This document shows positions 52,204 through 61,288 of a DNA stretch of 64,000 nt, in pieces. Origin of the DNA: Astragalus membranaceus. Lineage: Eukaryota; Streptophyta; Magnoliopsida; Fabales; Fabaceae. A program made the position numbers and the translations under genes. The notes under the pieces are model-generated. The model was not told the origin of the DNA. It saw only the letters and a list, made by a program, of their open reading frames with translations, and ran no database searches. Where the stretch lies: contig CM076846.1 of assembly GCA_039519185.1 (NCBI GenBank), forward strand, positions 227,962,659 to 228,026,658, in the 5' to 3' direction. The stretch's first letter is position 1. Every line of letters begins with the position of its first letter.

Positions 52204-53823
52204 ATGGCTTCGGGTTGGTCTACGCAAGAGGGTGCTTCTCTTACCCGTCCTCCGGGATTCAACGGGAAAGATTACGCATATTGGAAAGAAAGAATGAGAA
52301 TCTTTATTGAAGGGGTAGACTTAGATGTTTGGGATGCTGTGGAAAAAGGACCCTATGTCCCCACGCACATAGTAGATGGTATTCTTACAATAAAAAGTAG
52401 AAATAAATGGTCTGATGATGAGAAAAGAAAAGTGCAGCATAATTTACGTGCTAAAAATATTATTACTTCTGCCTTGAGTGCTGATGAATTTTTTCGAGTT
52501 TCAAACTGTAAATCTGCCCAAGAAATGTGGGATAATCTCCAAGTTACTCATGAGGGTACAAGTGAAGTGAAAAGGGCAAGAACAAATACTCTTACCAGAG
52601 AGTACGAATTGTTTAGAATGAATACAGGTGAAACAATACCAGAGATGCAGAAAAGGTTCACTCACATAGTGAATCAGTTAAGCTTGTTGGGGAAGTCATT
52701 CCCTGCAGAGGATCTAATCAACAAAGTTCTGAGATGTCTGAATAGACAATGGCAACCCAAGGTTACTGCTATAGCTGAATCAAGAAATTTGGCTACTTTG
52801 ACTCTTGCTACTCTGTTTGGTAAACTCCAAGAGCATGAACTAGAACTCACCCGTCTGGCTGAGCATGAAGATACAGATAAGAAAAAGAAAAGCTTAGCTC
52901 TGAAAGCATCTAGTTCTAGTCGGCTTGGTGATAGCGACGACTCACATAATGAGGTTGATGAAAGTGAAGAGAATATGGCTCTTATGGTTCGGAAGTTCAA
53001 AAGGTTCATGAAAGGCAACAATTATCCAAAGAAGAACTTCAACTCAAAAGGGTTCTCTAGTAAAGAAAGCTCATCCGGTCCTCCTACTTGTTATGAATGC
53101 GGGAAACCCGGGCACATGAAAATGGAATGTCCTAATCTACAGAAAAATGATTCCAAATTTGAAAAGAAAGCATTCAAAGATAATAAAGGAAGAAAAGCTT
53201 ACATCGCATGGGAAGACAACTGCATGGATTCATCAGATGAATCAGACAATGAAGAAGCTCAAGTTGCATTAATGGCTGATCATGAAAGCGAAAATGAAAA
53301 CGAGGTAACATCTAACCCTGAATCTTTACAAAATGCATATGATGATTTATATGAAGCTTTTACTGAATTGCATGATGATTCTGTGAAATTGACTAAAGCA
53401 TTAGGTAAAGCCAAGAAAGTTATCTCTCACCTTCAAAATGAAGTAATTGCATTAACTAAAGAAAGGTTAGAACTTAGAAAGGAAAACTACAGTCTAGGTT
53501 ACCTTAAAGCCAATTATGTTTGTGACAAATGTACTGTTTTTGAAAAGAAAGTCCATGAACTAGAATGGACGGTAGGAAAACTATCTAGCTTACAACACGT
53601 ACATCCTAGATATCCTAGAAACAACTTCACTAAAAGGCATATGCATCATAGACCTAGACCATACATCAGATGTAATTATTGTGGTAAACATGGACATACA
53701 GCTTCCATTTGCAGGGCAAGAGGTAAACAAAATGTGAAGAAGGTATGGGTTCCCAAAAGGACCATACTAAGCACTAACCCACAAGGACCCAAAGAAATTT
53801 GGGTACCTAGAACCCTTGTTTAA
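52204..53823 (+). CDS. gag: Copia Gag protein with two zinc knuckles
   Basis: 539 residues from the ATG at 52204, chosen because the upstream in-frame ATG at 52117 lies in the LTR and the duplicated host flank. Residues about 10-230 match the copia gag (UBN2-type) fold by the FNGKDYAYWKERM start and the later tryptophan and leucine spacing. A CCHC knuckle stands at 296-309 (CYECGKPGHMKMEC). An acidic region and a probable coiled coil follow (about 375-460). A second CCHC knuckle is at 490-503 (CNYCGKHGHTASIC), then two short WVP motifs. Gag packages element RNA into particles. The frame is open and undamaged although pol is lost, so the protein could act in trans. The stop at 53821 is followed in the same frame by protease-like sequence, so the ancestor was probably a fused gag-pol. 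Confidence 0.85.
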   Translation: MASGWSTQEGASLTRPPGFNGKDYAYWKERMRIFIEGVDLDVWDAVEKGPYVPTHIVDGILTIKSRNKWSDDEKRKVQHNLRAKNIITSALSADEFFRVSNCKSAQEMWDNLQVTHEGTSEVKRARTNTLTREYELFRMNTGETIPEMQKRFTHIVNQLSLLGKSFPAEDLINKVLRCLNRQWQPKVTAIAESRNLATLTLATLFGKLQEHELELTRLAEHEDTDKKKKSLALKASSSSRLGDSDDSHNEVDESEENMALMVRKFKRFMKGNNYPKKNFNSKGFSSKESSSGPPTCYECGKPGHMKMECPNLQKNDSKFEKKAFKDNKGRKAYIAWEDNCMDSSDESDNEEAQVALMADHESENENEVTSNPESLQNAYDDLYEAFTELHDDSVKLTKALGKAKKVISHLQNEVIALTKERLELRKENYSLGYLKANYVCDKCTVFEKKVHELEWTVGKLSSLQHVHPRYPRNNFTKRHMHHRPRPYIRCNYCGKHGHTASICRARGKQNVKKVWVPKRTILSTNPQGPKEIWVPRTLV

Positions 53824-53859
53824 ATCAATGCAGGCATGCTTCAAGGTATGGGGGCATAT

Positions 53860-53990
53860 TGATACCTTGACAGCAAAGACTCAAAGCGCATGACCGAAGA
53901 CGCAACAAAGCTCTTAATACTCACCCCCGGAAAAAGCCGTCATGTGACTTGTGATAAATAAGAGGAAGAATCACCGGTAAAGGTTAGATT
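53860..53990 (+). pseudogene. Degraded copia aspartic protease start
   Basis: In the gag frame, after a stop at 53860, residues YLDS...MTED...SRHVTCD follow the order of a copia protease N-terminus. The active-site glycine is replaced by lysine (LDSK), another stop follows, and a frameshift comes at about 53950. Recognisable but dead. 53990-54220 beyond it shows nothing I can identify. Confidence 0.6.
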
Positions 53991-54221
53991 GATAAAGTAT
54001 TATTCACCTCTAGTAAAAATGTGCTTAAAGTATATTAAGTCAAATATGTGACTAAAAGTATTCCCTGAATCTTATGGTAAGAAGAAAGAACATTCGTGAA
54101 GGTTAGTCCTTATAATCGATCCATTCATTAGGATTGGCATGTATGCGAGAAAATAAATGATTGATTTTTCTTTCATGCATCGTCAAAGAACAATGTTAGA
54201 ATAACAAGAAAAGTATTCTGG

Positions 54222-54390
54222 TCAACCCTCTAAGACTAAGTATATAGAAATTACAGATCACCTTCTTAGAGGTTATGCTTAGAAAGGCGACAGTATGATT
54301 GAGTCAGTTGAGTCGTCACAATAAGCTAGTTGATGTTTTCACAAATCCATTGCAAAAGAAAACCTGGTTCCTCAAATGATTTTTCAATTA
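54222..54390 (+). pseudogene. Degraded end of copia RNase H
   Basis: Fragments with the order KTKYIEI..HLLRGYA and, in another frame, KLVDVFTNPLQKK correspond to the conserved C-terminal end of copia RNase H. Stops and frameshifts separate them. This shows that the whole span from integrase to most of RNase H was deleted between about 53990 and 54220. Confidence 0.6.
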
Positions 54391-55035
54391 AATGTTTCTC
54401 AAGTGATTCTATAAAATGTGAATTTCTGTGTGCTCCAAAAGCGTTTTCTAAAGCAGTTGAAGTACTACCTTTTCTTGAAATCTATTTTCTCCTGTCACAA
54501 TCAATTTCTAGCTCTGGTATTAAGTTTTAGAATTCATACTCACAATCGTTGTTTACCTAAAATAATTTTTCCCAAAACTCTACTTCCCACCTTCTGGCTG
54601 CCGTCACCAACTCTCAAAAACTAAGCAGCATGAAACGTGCGAAGGCTAAACAACTGCTTCACAGATTTTTGAGACTCATGATTAGCTTTTACCTGTTTTG
54701 ATGAAATATTCTCTTCATGGTTTCAAAAATGATTTTCCTTTGGTTTTGATGATCACTTATAAATCTGCAATGGTTCTTTTACCTTGTCAAATAGCTGTGA
54801 CATTCGATTCGCAAACTTTATCATATATCGACCCTTTTGATCATGACAAAAAGGGGGAGAGAAATATAGGGTTGCATAAAGCATATAGAATGAGCATATA
54901 GATCTGTCATAGCATTGTCACTAGGCATATAGTCAATAAAACAGGGGGAGCATCATGATAGGGGGAGTATCATATACATGCATTATGTGTTTGAACTAAC
55001 CTCCCACCTTAAGATGAGTAAAGTTTTGTCATCAT
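54391..55035 (+). other. 3' untranslated zone of the copia element with extra purine tracts
   Basis: No coding sequence is supported. GGGGGAG tracts at about 54848-54862, 54953-54960 and 54961-54967 precede the true polypurine tract at 55036-55050. Multiple such tracts are characteristic of Sireviruses. The text tttgtcatcatcaaaa before the last one is complementary to ttttgatgatga near the LTR start. Confidence 0.6.
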
Positions 55036-55050
55036 CAAAAAGGGGGAGAA
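55036..55050 (+). other. Polypurine tract of the copia element
   Basis: caaaaagggggagaa ends directly at the 3' LTR start TGTGG. Confidence 0.85.
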
Positions 55051-56480
55051 TGTGGATACCTTGTATTGCAGGTAACCTAATATTGCAGGTCGAGTTTTGA
55101 TGATGAAAAAGACAGAGCCAAAGTGTGGCCCAAGTGAATGAAAGTGACAAAGCCAAAGTTGATAAAAAGTGACATATAATCAAAGTCACAATCCAAGACA
55201 ATCAAGCTCAAGAATTGAAGATTCAAGCTTAAGGGTAGTCCTTAAGTATAAGGGTAGTCCTTAGGGTTTGGGTGTGTCTTAGGAAAAAGTGTAAGCTCTT
55301 TCGCAGATCAGCTCGTCTCTCGAAGTCTCACACACTCACACAAGTTTTCAAAATGCATGCATACTTACATAAACACAAAAAGCATTTTTGAAAAGCATAA
55401 AATCGATTTTCTCTATTTTACTCTATATATCAAAATCGATTTTCAGGTCAATACAAAAGCTAAGAATCGATTCATACTAGTTTCACTAAGTATGCAAATC
55501 GATTCCTAAGTATTTCCAAAAAGAAAGAATCGATTCATACTATTTTACACTAAGCATAAAATCGATTTCTAAGCATCTTTGAAAAGGAAGAATCGATTCA
55601 TACTAATTTTCATTAAGCATAAAATCGATTCCTTGCCTGCCTGTAAGCCAACAATCGATTGTCATCCATTTTCAAATAAAGCAAAAATCGATTCTCACCT
55701 TAAGGAAGTCACGCATAAGAATCGATTCTCAGATCCAATACATTTTAAGCAATAATCGATTCCCATACTTCCATAAATATTTCAACTTAAACCTTTTTCT
55801 TCATAGCCTATAAATAGAGGTTTCATAGTCTTCATTTTACACAACCCAAGTTTACGATCTATCACATCTTTGAAAAACTCTTTACACTTTATTCTCTGCT
55901 CTTCTCGCACCGCTGGTCCGTTAGAGTTGATCTTTTGCAAGAGTTAGTTGGGGTTGCATTCTTCAAGTTGTATTATCTGCCTACATTAGAGGTATTTCGG
56001 TCTTTAAGTTTGTAATTGTGTATTGGTTGTATTTTGTACTAGGGAGTGGGGTATCTCTCTAGGGTAGCTGTTTGTACAAGGAAGTGGGGTATCTTTCTGG
56101 GGCAGCTTGTTGTAACAAGGGTGGGGTATCTCTTGTTGTATTGTGGTTAGATTTGAGGGCTCTTCAATAGGTGGGGTATCCTAGGTGAAGAGTGCCTGAG
56201 TCTGTAAAGGTTTTCCAAGGCACCTGTAAGCCTTGTTTTGTGTTAGTGGAAAATCTCACAAGGGTGTGAGGACTGGACGTAGGTCACTAGGAGGTGACCG
56301 AACCAGGATAAATCTCTGTGTGTATTACTGCTTTATTTCTAATTCCTTCGCTTCCATTTAACCTGCGCGATAATTAATCTAAGTCATTGAAAAAGGGGAA
56401 AAAGTTTTCAAAAGATCTGAAAAGTTTTTAAATCTCAATTCACCCCCCCCCCCTCTTGAGACTGAAGCCACATGGCAACA
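55051..56480 (+). repeat. 3' LTR of the copia element
   Basis: 1,430 bp. TATA box at 55809-55816. Just upstream, twelve AATCGATT palindromes run from 55401 to 55761. Near the end is a poly-C tract followed by tcttgagactg, the R/U5-type end shared in style with the solo LTR at 8689. Confidence 0.9.
55401..55761. repeat. Twelve AATCGATT palindromes at a 32-bp period
   Basis: Starts are 55401, 55434, 55465, 55497, 55528, 55560, 55591, 55623, 55653, 55686, 55720 and 55754, so the spacing is 30-34 bp. The spacers are not identical, only the palindromes. The array ends about 55 bp before the TATA box. The 5' LTR keeps five (51278, 51311, 51342, 51374, 51405). Confidence 0.9.
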
Positions 56481-58214
56481 CATTTCGAAATAGAGACTGT
56501 TTGGAAGAGGACATAGGGGTTGGTTCTGAGTTTGACTAGCTTTTGAGTAGCTTTGGTGTGAATTGAGTCTACTTCTTCTTGATTGCTGTGGTTGTGTTGG
56601 TGATTCTCATCACACAAGGTGAGTTCTATACTCACTTAGGATTTTCTTTTCGAAATGTTGGCTGATTGCTCTGTGTCCATTTTCGGTTCATGAGTTTTCG
56701 AGTCAAAAACCGTATTTCGAACTTACAAAAAATGCATGTGTTTATGTTCATGATTGAATGATTGAATGTGTTTGCTGTCATGAGCTGTTTTGTGAGCATG
56801 TAAGATTTGGATATCAATCGGAATGAAATTTCCTGAAACAGCAATTTCTGGGTTACTGATGAACACACGCGGATCGTGCGCCCCCAGTGGCACGGACTGT
56901 GCGTCTTGTTCGCAAGTGGCCTGAAAGTTTTTAAAAACATGGCACGGACCGTGCGCCCTAGGGCACGAACCGTGTGTGCCCTACGCATTTGTGTTTCCAA
57001 AATTTTTGAAAACACGCACAGGTCGTGCGCCTCCAGGGCACAGACCGTGCGTAAGCTTCTGTTACCCATTTTCAAAATGCACCTTAGTCCATTCCAAATG
57101 ATTCCAAGTTCCTTCTATTCATTTCCCCAAGGTTTCTCAATGATTATAATACATGAATGCCATGAAATTGGATATGCTTGAGATGAAAACTTATTAAGTT
57201 ATGGAAGTTATGAAAAAACGTACATTAGTAAGCGCGAGTGTACACAAATCAAGTTAAGATAAAGTACTATAAGTCCATACAAGCCATGTAAATTCTCAAT
57301 CCATGTAAATACAAGTCAAGTTACTTTCCCTTGAGGAAATGAAGAATTACTTTCCCTAAAAGAAAGGTAGAATGGCATACATATAATATATGTATATCAA
57401 GGGTGACGACCCCAGATTATTAGCATACTAGGGCAGGGAAGTCATGAGCCCGAACCCTAGGCCCCTTCCATGTAGCCCACTTTCCAAGGTCAGCGGGATT
57501 GGGTTCACCGAGAATCATGAAAATAGAAAGTGATTTCGACGTGTTGTGCTAAGTTAAAGAAAAGATAAGGCATGAACTGTAGTCGCTTATTAGGGCTACA
57601 AGTAATAAATAATATAACACGTAGTCGTTTATTAGGGCTACGGGTTAGAAGAATATATGTCCACGTAGTCGCTTATTAGGGCTACGAGTTCAAAGAAAAA
57701 ACATGTCCACATAGTTGCTTATTAGGGCTATGAGTTCAAAGAATAAAAGCATAATGAACCGCTAGAGTTAGTAAGGGGTCTCGATAGGACTCACTGAGAT
57801 AATGTTTATCTCACCCTTTATTATTGTGGTTTTTACAGAGAAACAGGGAAAAGCAAAGGCTAAGAAACACGGTTAACCGATGTGACTCTTGGAGTTATTG
57901 ATGAAGCAGTTTTAAGATTATGCCTTTTTCCCTTTTGTTGTCTTTGTATTACCGATTGTATAACTATTACTTGCTAACAGTTGTAAATCGTTTCCGCTAC
58001 TTATGTTTTAGGTATTGAACACCAGAATTGTATAAGTTTTAAGTCACGAGACTTAAGTACTTTGTTAAGTTTAATGAGGTTCATGGAACCATTTGATAAT
58101 TATTTATCGAAAGTTTTTAGTTGTGTTCAATATTCAATAACAGGAAGTTACTCTGATGTATGCCGAGTGGGGCACTTTGGTATTTCTACAAGCTAGAAAT
58201 ACTGGGGTGTTACA

Positions 58215-58904
58215 AGATGTGCTCCTTTGTTCCATTGTTGACTCAGAGTTGCCTTACGCTCCCCCAGAACCACCTGACCCGCCTGACACTCCAAACCCAT
58301 CCTCACAAATGTTTCCCGCACCCTTGACCTTGTTTCAGCCACTCATCTCTACCCTCTCTTCACCATACTTGGTTGTCCAGGGCCTATGATACCCATTAAT
58401 CTGTTTTCACCCCATCTTCTTTGACCTTTAGTCTCATAATAGAAGACCCAGGGGCCAGTTGGCCTTCAAATACAGGGGAAGTCTGGACTTTTCGTCTCTC
58501 CTCCCACACCAAATTTGTGAGCCTTTTGCTTCTTTTTTGGAGTGCCTCTCGTCTTGCTTAGTGATGGAGCCATTTTTACGTTTACGGTTGGGTAGTGCTT
58601 CAGGTGCATATTTTACGGTCAAGGCAGTTAGGGGTTCACTAAGTGATTTGTGCTTGTTGGCTGACTTAGGTGCATTGAGATTTGTTTATGTTTTAGTTAA
58701 GTTAATTCATTAGGCTTTGGTTGTTTCGGGTGCTACTCATGTGCTTAGTGTTAATTTTTAGGAGTATTCAGCTATATTTGATTGGATGTTGTCCTTAGTG
58801 GAGCTGTTGTTGTCTTCCTTGTAAGCTAGAGGCTTACACTTTGTGTGATGTTTCGGTGGCATTTACCCGTTATCAATGAAGTATTGTATGATTGACAAAA
58901 AAAA
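58215..58904 (+). mobile_element. Possible LINE 3' end or retroposed fragment, copy C
   Basis: Same as 47564-48235, ending in an eight-A run at 58897-58904, with a short insertion near 58793. Identity unproven. Confidence 0.3.
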
Positions 58905-59486
58905 TCAAAGACTAACAAACAGCATGAAAATATTATTGTAAAGGACAATGAAAGAAAATTGTTCCATAGGAGCCTGTAGAATCACGCGCTTGTGGTGTGC
59001 TTTTTGTTTTTCATTATGAAAGATGTCTACAAGATAGTGTTGGGAGGTCCATGGTAGACTAAAATGAGTCAAAATTTTCTTCATTTTCTTTTATCATTTA
59101 TTCTCTCCATTAACTACAAGATAGCGTTTTAGATGTATAAAAACTATTTGAACATTATTTAATGTTATATTATCATATTTACTTTCTCAAAACTATAATC
59201 ATAACAGAAATAGATAAAAAAAAAAAAAGAAATGGAGAAAAATGTAGCAGTTAGTATTCGAATGAATGATGCTTGTCGTAATGAAAGAAAATGAAACCAA
59301 TTATGTAATTACTGAGCTGAGAATGGATAAATTAAAAATTGAAACGCTTGATCTTTATTAGTACTTTTATTGTGCAAGAGAAATCCAATAGATATTATTA
59401 TTGCCATTTGTTGCAAAAAAGAAAACGATTGTGAAGCTTGTGAGTTACAAATATAAAACCAATGGATTCACTTATATGTATGCATC

Positions 59487-59494
59487 TATAAATA
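59487..59494 (+). promoter_or_regulatory. TATA box of DEFL copy C
   Basis: tataaata, 80 bp before the ATG at 59574. Confidence 0.6.
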
Positions 59495-59573
59495 TTCCCA
59501 AGAGTCGGGCTTCTTCATCCCAGCAACTCCCTACATAGGATTCACTTATATACGCAATCAACATAAAACAAGC

Positions 59574-60235
59574 ATGTCCAAGTTGTGTTCCATAAATGTG
59601 ACTCTCCTCCTCTTCCTCCTATCTATAACAGGTATTTTATGCACTATATTTTAGGGGTAGCGTTATGTTAATTAAAACTTTTTTTATAAGCAATGTTAGT
59701 GGGGGAGGGGGAATGTTAGCTTCCCGGGTTTGAGCCCATGACCTCCTTCTTGCACTCCTTTGGTGCACTTTTTCGGTATCCCATAGCTCGCCAACTGAAC
59801 TATCTACTTGGGATATGTTAATTAAAACTTTTTATTTATGTTCTAAATAAATATGTTGTTGTGATGCATATAGGTGCTCTGATGGCTTTGGTGGCGAGTG
59901 GTGAGAGTGTGACTGTAAGGTGTAGGGATGATTATGGGGTTTGCAATTCTAAGTGCAACAGCAGGTGCTTCTTCCAACATCAAGATCGTGATCCTAGGGC
60001 GCACTGTGAGCGAGACCCTGGTATTACTGGAAAAATAAGGTGCTGGTGTTCCTATAACTGTCCTCGCAAAATATGTGAAGCAAATTCGGGTCCTCTTAAA
60101 AAAGTCTGCAATGATGCTCAATGTGTTAAATATTGTGCTGCTAAGTATCCTGGCAATGGAACTACTGGATACTGTTTAAGTGTTGGATATCCAGCTTTGG
60201 CCAGTTGTCAATGTCGCTACTTTTGCAAGCGATGA
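59574..60235 (+). CDS. Two-domain defensin-like secreted protein, copy C
   Basis: Exons 59574-59631 and 59874-60235, 139 residues, same structure as copy B: signal peptide in exon 1, 16-cysteine mature part in exon 2. The only amino-acid change I see from copy B is lysine to arginine before the fourth cysteine of the first module (NSRC for NSKC). All cysteines, splice sites, start and stop are kept, and the intron carries the same SINE. Flanking noncoding DNA differs more than the coding exons by eye, so both copies may be under constraint or have been homogenised. Functional role is unknown beyond membership of the plant DEFL family. Confidence 0.85.
59684..59814 (-). mobile_element. tRNA-derived SINE in the DEFL intron, copy C
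   Basis: Same SINE and flanking 19-bp repeat (59665-59683 and 59815-59833) as in copy B, with a few substitutions. Confidence 0.8.
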
Positions 60236-60831
60236 TGAGCGATAATTGTAGGATTAATTAATACTTTTATGTAGGAAAGGTGAACATGAACGATGTTGAT
60301 GTTTGAATTAATGCAAAATTCGAAGTTATAGCTATTATTATTCACTGACACTGGGATTGTTATGTCTTTTCTTTTTCAGTGTACAATTCTTCCTACTTGT
60401 TTTCAACTCACATCATTTATTTCTTCCTTGCGTATGCCCAACTGCATAAGCCCCTTCTTCTATTTCTATTTTATGCCAAACCCTTATTCTTTTTCTTCTT
60501 CTATGGTATGCATGAAGGCACCAATAGGTTGTGGGAGATAAAAACACAAATACATATTGGAAAAAAAAGTAGCAAAAAACGAGGTCGAAGGTTGCAATAT
60601 ATGTCACGGACGACAAAAAAGGAAACTCCTAAGGATGTGAGAGTCATAAAAGAGAAGCCTATTTTTATTTATTGAACCATTGCAACCCCGTGAACAAACA
60701 ATTTGAAACAGTTTTGCCATTTTCATGTCGGTTCATCAGTTTGGTTGAAGGGGTCTTCTGGACCAAATGGCATTCTAGTTCGTGGTTGAATCACACGGTC
60801 CCGTACTCCAAGTAATTCTTATGTGGTCACA
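60236..60831. other. 3' flank of DEFL copy C
   Basis: UTR and intergenic sequence aligning with 1-431 from 60413 on. No gene is supported in either strand. Confidence 0.6.
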
Positions 60832-60973
60832 AATATTTAGACACATTATTTGGTCACACGCACAAAACAGAAATAAATGCTGAAACAAATAATAATAAAA
60901 TAATAGTTGTGTATTTCCCCAAGTGCATTTATTTCTGTTTTGTGTGTGTGACCAAATGATGTGACTAAATATT
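60832..60973. repeat. Foldback MITE-like hairpin, copy C
   Basis: Equivalent to 432-573, arms and spacer retained. Confidence 0.75.
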
Positions 60974-61099
60974 ACTGTAACATTAGAAGAGCTTCTTTCA
61001 CTGTGTAAAAGCATTTTCAATATTTTAATATAGATTACATGTTCATGGAAAATTACAAGAATGGCGTGAAAGTTATATTCTTGTTTAGCAACAAAAATA

Positions 61100-61288
61100 T
61101 CATAAAAGCAGAACAGCGACAATAGTAGGTATCTTTTCTCGCAATTTTTGAGTAACAGCAACACGCACAGTCATGACACCAGCAGCTGGACCTGTGATTC
61201 GAACCTTTACTATTGGCTCCTCAATCCCTACCAATTCAAGAGTTCCATCTACTGCCCCAACCAGGTATGGTCTTATTTCCTCTAGAAC
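61100..61288 (-). CDS. Terminal exon of a chloroplast-type NifU-like (NFU) protein
   Basis: The minus strand gives a perfect acceptor (ctgtttcag at 61289-61297), then 62 codons and TGA at 61100-61102. The translation starts VLEEIRPYLVGAVDGTLELV and contains ITGPAAGVMTVRVAVTQKL and REKIPTI. This is the degenerate second NifU-like domain found at the C-terminus of plant plastid NFU1/2/3 proteins, which carry Fe-S clusters to client proteins. As in that family, this domain lacks the CxxC cluster motif. The preceding exons, which should encode the CxxC domain, were not found up to the BOP1 exon. The gene may have a very long intron, or this may be an orphan exon cut off by the insertions at 61541-63215. 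No damage is seen in the exon itself. Confidence 0.8.
   Translation of the reverse strand, partial: VLEEIRPYLVGAVDGTLELVGIEEPIVKVRITGPAAGVMTVRVAVTQKLREKIPTIVAVLLL

Larger units (their letters stand above)
50928..56480 (+). mobile_element. Sirevirus-like copia retrotransposon, gag only, pol deleted
   Basis: 5,553 bp flanked by cattt (50923-50927 and 56481-56485). The empty site is seen in three other LTR-H copies (for example 25719-25723). The LTRs are 50928-52141 and 55051-56480. Inside are an intact gag, degraded ends of protease and RNase H, and four GGGGGAG-type purine tracts before the 3' LTR, a Sirevirus hallmark. Integrase and reverse transcriptase are absent. By eye the LTRs differ at about 20 positions outside one 217-bp deletion, which suggests an insertion older than the 18-kb amplification. 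The primer site expected after the 5' LTR is missing. Confidence 0.85.
50262..58214 (+). mobile_element. LTR-H copy B: 2.4-kb LTR-like sequence with a copia insertion
   Basis: Without the copia element it measures about 2.4 kb and aligns along its whole length with copy A. It lacks both the Ogre insertion (site intact at 50472-50482) and the solo LTR (site intact near 57443). Its left flank ends aagaa and its right flank starts agatg, so there is no matching target duplication. The palindrome cluster (56885-57055) and GTAGTCGC repeats (from 57579) are present but more diverged than among the array copies. Confidence 0.5.
58215..61064 (+). repeat. Duplicated DEFL block, copy C
   Basis: Aligns with 47564-50261. 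The similarity stops at 61064, where copies A and B pass into LTR-H and copy C passes into the NFU locus. Confidence 0.85.
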
